Of a DNA stretch of 9,492 nucleotides, positions 7,587 to 9,492 are shown in pieces (within the stretch, counting starts at the first letter, position 1; every line of letters starts with the position of its first letter). The stretch covers positions 1 to 9,492 of the forward strand of contig DNSU01000010.1 of assembly GCA_003499585.1 (NCBI GenBank), read 5' to 3'. The notes below the pieces were generated by a model. The model was not told where the DNA came from, made no database searches, and saw nothing but the letters and a program-made list of their open reading frames with translations. A program made the position numbers and the translations under genes. The DNA is from Cyanobacteria bacterium UBA9579 (lineage in GTDB: Bacteria; Cyanobacteriota; Vampirovibrionia; Gastranaerophilales; UBA9579).

Positions 7587-7642
7587 CAAATGTTTTTGCA
7601 TAAAATAGTGTTAACAGATAATTAAACCAATAGAGAGGTCAT

Positions 7643-8101
7643 ATGATTTGTCCGTTTTGCGGTTATGAAAACAGTAAGGTCTTAGAATCCAGAACAACGG
7701 CTGAAAAATCCAGCATTAGACGCAGAAGAGAATGCGAGAGATGTCAGCAAAGATTTACAACTTACGAGAAAATTGAATTTTCACCTTTGCTAGTTTTAAA
7801 AAGAAATGGATCAAGAGAAGAATACTCTCGGGAAAAATTATTCAACAGTGTATTAACTGCCTGCAGTAAATGTGATATACATGTTGAAATAATTGATGAG
7901 ATTATCACGGATATTGAAACTTCTGTGTCAGGCAAAAGAGAGATCAGTTCATTCTATTTAGGTGAAAAGCTTTTAGAAGCGCTAAAAGATCTCAATCAAA
8001 TTGCTTATGTCAGGTATTTATCTGTATTTAAAAGAATTAAAACACTCGATGAATTGCTTACAGAGCTAAAAGAATACAGAGAACAAACAACTCTGGTTTA
8101 G
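7643..8101 (+). CDS. nrdR: Transcriptional repressor NrdR
   Basis: NrdR senses ATP/dATP and represses ribonucleotide reductase genes by binding paired NrdR boxes in their promoters. The 152-residue protein has the family length and layout. A zinc ribbon at the N terminus has Cys3, Cys6, Cys31 and Cys34 (CPFC and CERC), preceded by the basic run RRRR. An ATP-cone covers about 48-138, with VLKRNGSREEYSREKL (51-66) and the conserved IAYVRYLSVFKRI segment (120-132). GAGAGG lies 4 bases before the ATG. The 56-base gap from lgt contains no evident NrdR box or terminator, so it is probably read from the lgt transcript. The GH13-like gene starts 3 bases after its stop. No nrd reductase gene is in the window. 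Confidence 0.97.
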   Translation: MICPFCGYENSKVLESRTTAEKSSIRRRRECERCQQRFTTYEKIEFSPLLVLKRNGSREEYSREKLFNSVLTACSKCDIHVEIIDEIITDIETSVSGKREISSFYLGEKLLEALKDLNQIAYVRYLSVFKRIKTLDELLTELKEYREQTTLV

Positions 8102-8104
8102 AAA

Positions 8105-9492
8105 ATGTCTATTTTAGCAGAAATATCCAGAATTCTTAAGGAAGAAACTGGAATATATACCTATTTTATCCCATCATTATGGGTGAATAGTGATTTGGAA
8201 AATATTAAAGTCAATCCTGCCAAATGTTACAGCAGGATAATTGACACTATACTTGATCAAAAACAAGATAATACAAACTATAATCATTCTCTTTCTGTTA
8301 TAAAGAAAGAGATACATCAATTTTCCGGTGACTGGACGAAAGATTCAACAATCTACAATTTTTTTATCAGACTAACAACAGCCTATGATCATAATAATGA
8401 TGGTGTGTCAGGAGGGCTGCCGACAGATATTACATTAAATCAGGAAGGAATTAGAGAAACAGGCACTTTTCTAAAAAGTATTGCCATTCTTCCTTACTTA
8501 AAAGAACTGGGAATAAACACGATTCATCTTTTGCCTATTACAGCAATAGGCAGCGACGGTAATAAAGGAGATTTAGGCTCTCCTTATGCAATAAAAAACT
8601 ACTATGAAATTGATAAAACTCTAGCCGATCCTTTAATTTATTTACCGGTAGAGGATCAATTTAAAGCTTTTGTTGAGGCTGCACATATATTAGGTATAAG
8701 AATAGTTCTTGAATTTGTATTTAGAACAGCGGCAAAAGATGCAGACTGGATAAAGATGCACCCTGACTGGTTTTATTGGATGGATAAAAAAGCCGAAGAA
8801 AAATACACTTCTCCTGTTTTTACTGAAGAAGAGCTGGAAAAAATTCTAAAAATCCCGGAAGGGCAGGGCGAATATATCCCTCCACCTCAATATTATAAAA
8901 GTTTCTTTAAAAAACCGCCAAAACCTGATCAAATCAGACTAGAAAACGGAAAATACATAGCAACGAGAAATAATGAAGAACTGGTAATTCCGGGGGCATT
9001 TTCAGACTGGTCACCAAATGACATACAACCACCCTGGGATGATGTAACATACCTTAGAATGTATAACTATCCATATGATAAAGAGGAAAATTACAATTAC
9101 ATAGCTTATAATACAATTAGATATTATGACCCCGAATTTGCAAAACCTGAAAACGCTAACAAACCCTTATGGACTATGATAAAAAATATCATTCCTCACT
9201 ATCAGCAAGAATTTGGAATAGACGGAGTAATGATAGACATGGGACATGCCCTGCCATCAGAGCTAAAACAAGATATGCTGCAACTGGCAAGGGAAAATGA
9301 CCCTGATTTTGCATTTATAAGCGAAGATTTTAGCGTTACAAAAGTCCCTCGTGATGAAGGATATAACGCTGTAGTCGGACACACATGGGTAGTTCAATAT
9401 GAAGACCTGCAAAAAATCATAGATACAGCAAAAGAAGCACCTATAAATTTCTGGGGAGCACCAGAAACTCATGATACTCCAAGAGTTGCCCA
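8105..9492 (+). CDS. GH13-like alpha-glucan enzyme with altered catalytic motifs, 3' end outside window
   Basis: The frame is open for 462 codons from the ATG at 8105 to the window end. After an N-terminal extension of about 120 residues a TIM-barrel start is visible: 'YLKELGINTIHLLPIT' (131-146) and GSPYAIKNYYEID (158-170), typical of the alpha-amylase family. The region II equivalent is GIDGVMIDMGHA (371-382), with Asp378 at the nucleophile position. Region III is FISEDFS (404-410), with Glu407 as acid/base. Region IV is ETHDTPR (454-460), with His456-Asp457. Two landmarks are abnormal: the Arg two residues before the nucleophile is Met376, and region I, usually DxVxNH, reads EFVFRT (203-208). 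The HPDWF segment at 219-223 recalls GlgE-type maltosyltransferases, but region IV does not. No signal peptide is seen, so it is probably cytoplasmic. It likely acts on alpha-glucan (glycogen) or alpha-glucosides; reaction and subfamily are uncertain. It is 3 bases after nrdR and probably co-transcribed, with no strong ribosome binding site of its own. Confidence 0.8.
   Translation, partial: MSILAEISRILKEETGIYTYFIPSLWVNSDLENIKVNPAKCYSRIIDTILDQKQDNTNYNHSLSVIKKEIHQFSGDWTKDSTIYNFFIRLTTAYDHNNDGVSGGLPTDITLNQEGIRETGTFLKSIAILPYLKELGINTIHLLPITAIGSDGNKGDLGSPYAIKNYYEIDKTLADPLIYLPVEDQFKAFVEAAHILGIRIVLEFVFRTAAKDADWIKMHPDWFYWMDKKAEEKYTSPVFTEEELEKILKIPEGQGEYIPPPQYYKSFFKKPPKPDQIRLENGKYIATRNNEELVIPGAFSDWSPNDIQPPWDDVTYLRMYNYPYDKEENYNYIAYNTIRYYDPEFAKPENANKPLWTMIKNIIPHYQQEFGIDGVMIDMGHALPSELKQDMLQLARENDPDFAFISEDFSVTKVPRDEGYNAVVGHTWVVQYEDLQKIIDTAKEAPINFWGAPETHDTPRVA

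Noticed and set aside
7587..7642. Possible NrdR box or promoter between lgt and nrdR
   Set aside because: The gap has no paired NrdR-box-like palindrome and no -35/-10 pair with acceptable spacing. AT-rich fragments such as GCATAAAAT are not enough.
9202..9472. Two minus-strand open frames at the right end
   Set aside because: They are antisense to the region II-III segment of the GH13-like gene. The Cys/Ser-rich products look like frame shadows.
1..9492. CRISPR arrays, tRNA or rRNA genes, transposases, phage genes and attachment sites
   Set aside because: I looked for regular direct repeats, cloverleaf-like segments, terminal inverted repeats and mobile-element proteins and saw none. Base composition changes only between coding and intergenic DNA.

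Overview
This AT-rich window encodes seven protein genes in two divergent blocks. They belong to a Gram-negative-type bacterium using the standard genetic code: tryptophan is encoded by TGG and the complete genes end in TAA or TAG. Evidence for a two-membrane envelope is an AsmA-like protein, a bifunctional class A penicillin-binding protein, a TPR lipoprotein and Lgt. Glycyl-tRNA synthetase is the two-subunit type, because the glyS beta chain is present, but no glyQ lies beside it. The low GC, unlinked glyS and mixed envelope gene set would fit a non-photosynthetic cyanobacterial relative (Melainabacteria/Vampirovibrionia, e.g. Gastranaerophilales). That placement is only an inference from general knowledge, and other AT-rich didermic phyla are not excluded.

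Left block (minus strand, read from 6056 down to 1): glyS (GTG start) is followed after 181 bases by a PBP1A-type gene with a long disordered tail. After a further 320 very AT-rich bases comes the 5' part of an AsmA-like gene, cut by the window edge. A GC-containing hairpin follows glyS, and an A/T-only stem with a T-rich tail follows the PBP gene, so these three genes may be separate transcription units.

Right block (plus strand, 6235 to the end): a TPR lipoprotein, lgt, nrdR and a truncated GH13-like gene are packed with gaps of 8, 56 and 3 bases, which looks like one operon. Lgt would lipidate the lipoprotein encoded just upstream. NrdR is a Zn/ATP-cone repressor of ribonucleotide reductase genes. 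The GH13-like protein keeps the nucleophile, acid/base and third carboxylate positions of the alpha-amylase fold, but has lost normally invariant residues in conserved regions I and II.

The blocks diverge from a 178-base AT-rich region (6057-6234) that must carry promoters in both directions. I see no RNA genes, CRISPR arrays, mobile elements or phage genes. Most of the window is ordinary chromosomal housekeeping and envelope DNA. The most interesting item is the divergent GH13-like enzyme. I found no convincing new multi-gene system.
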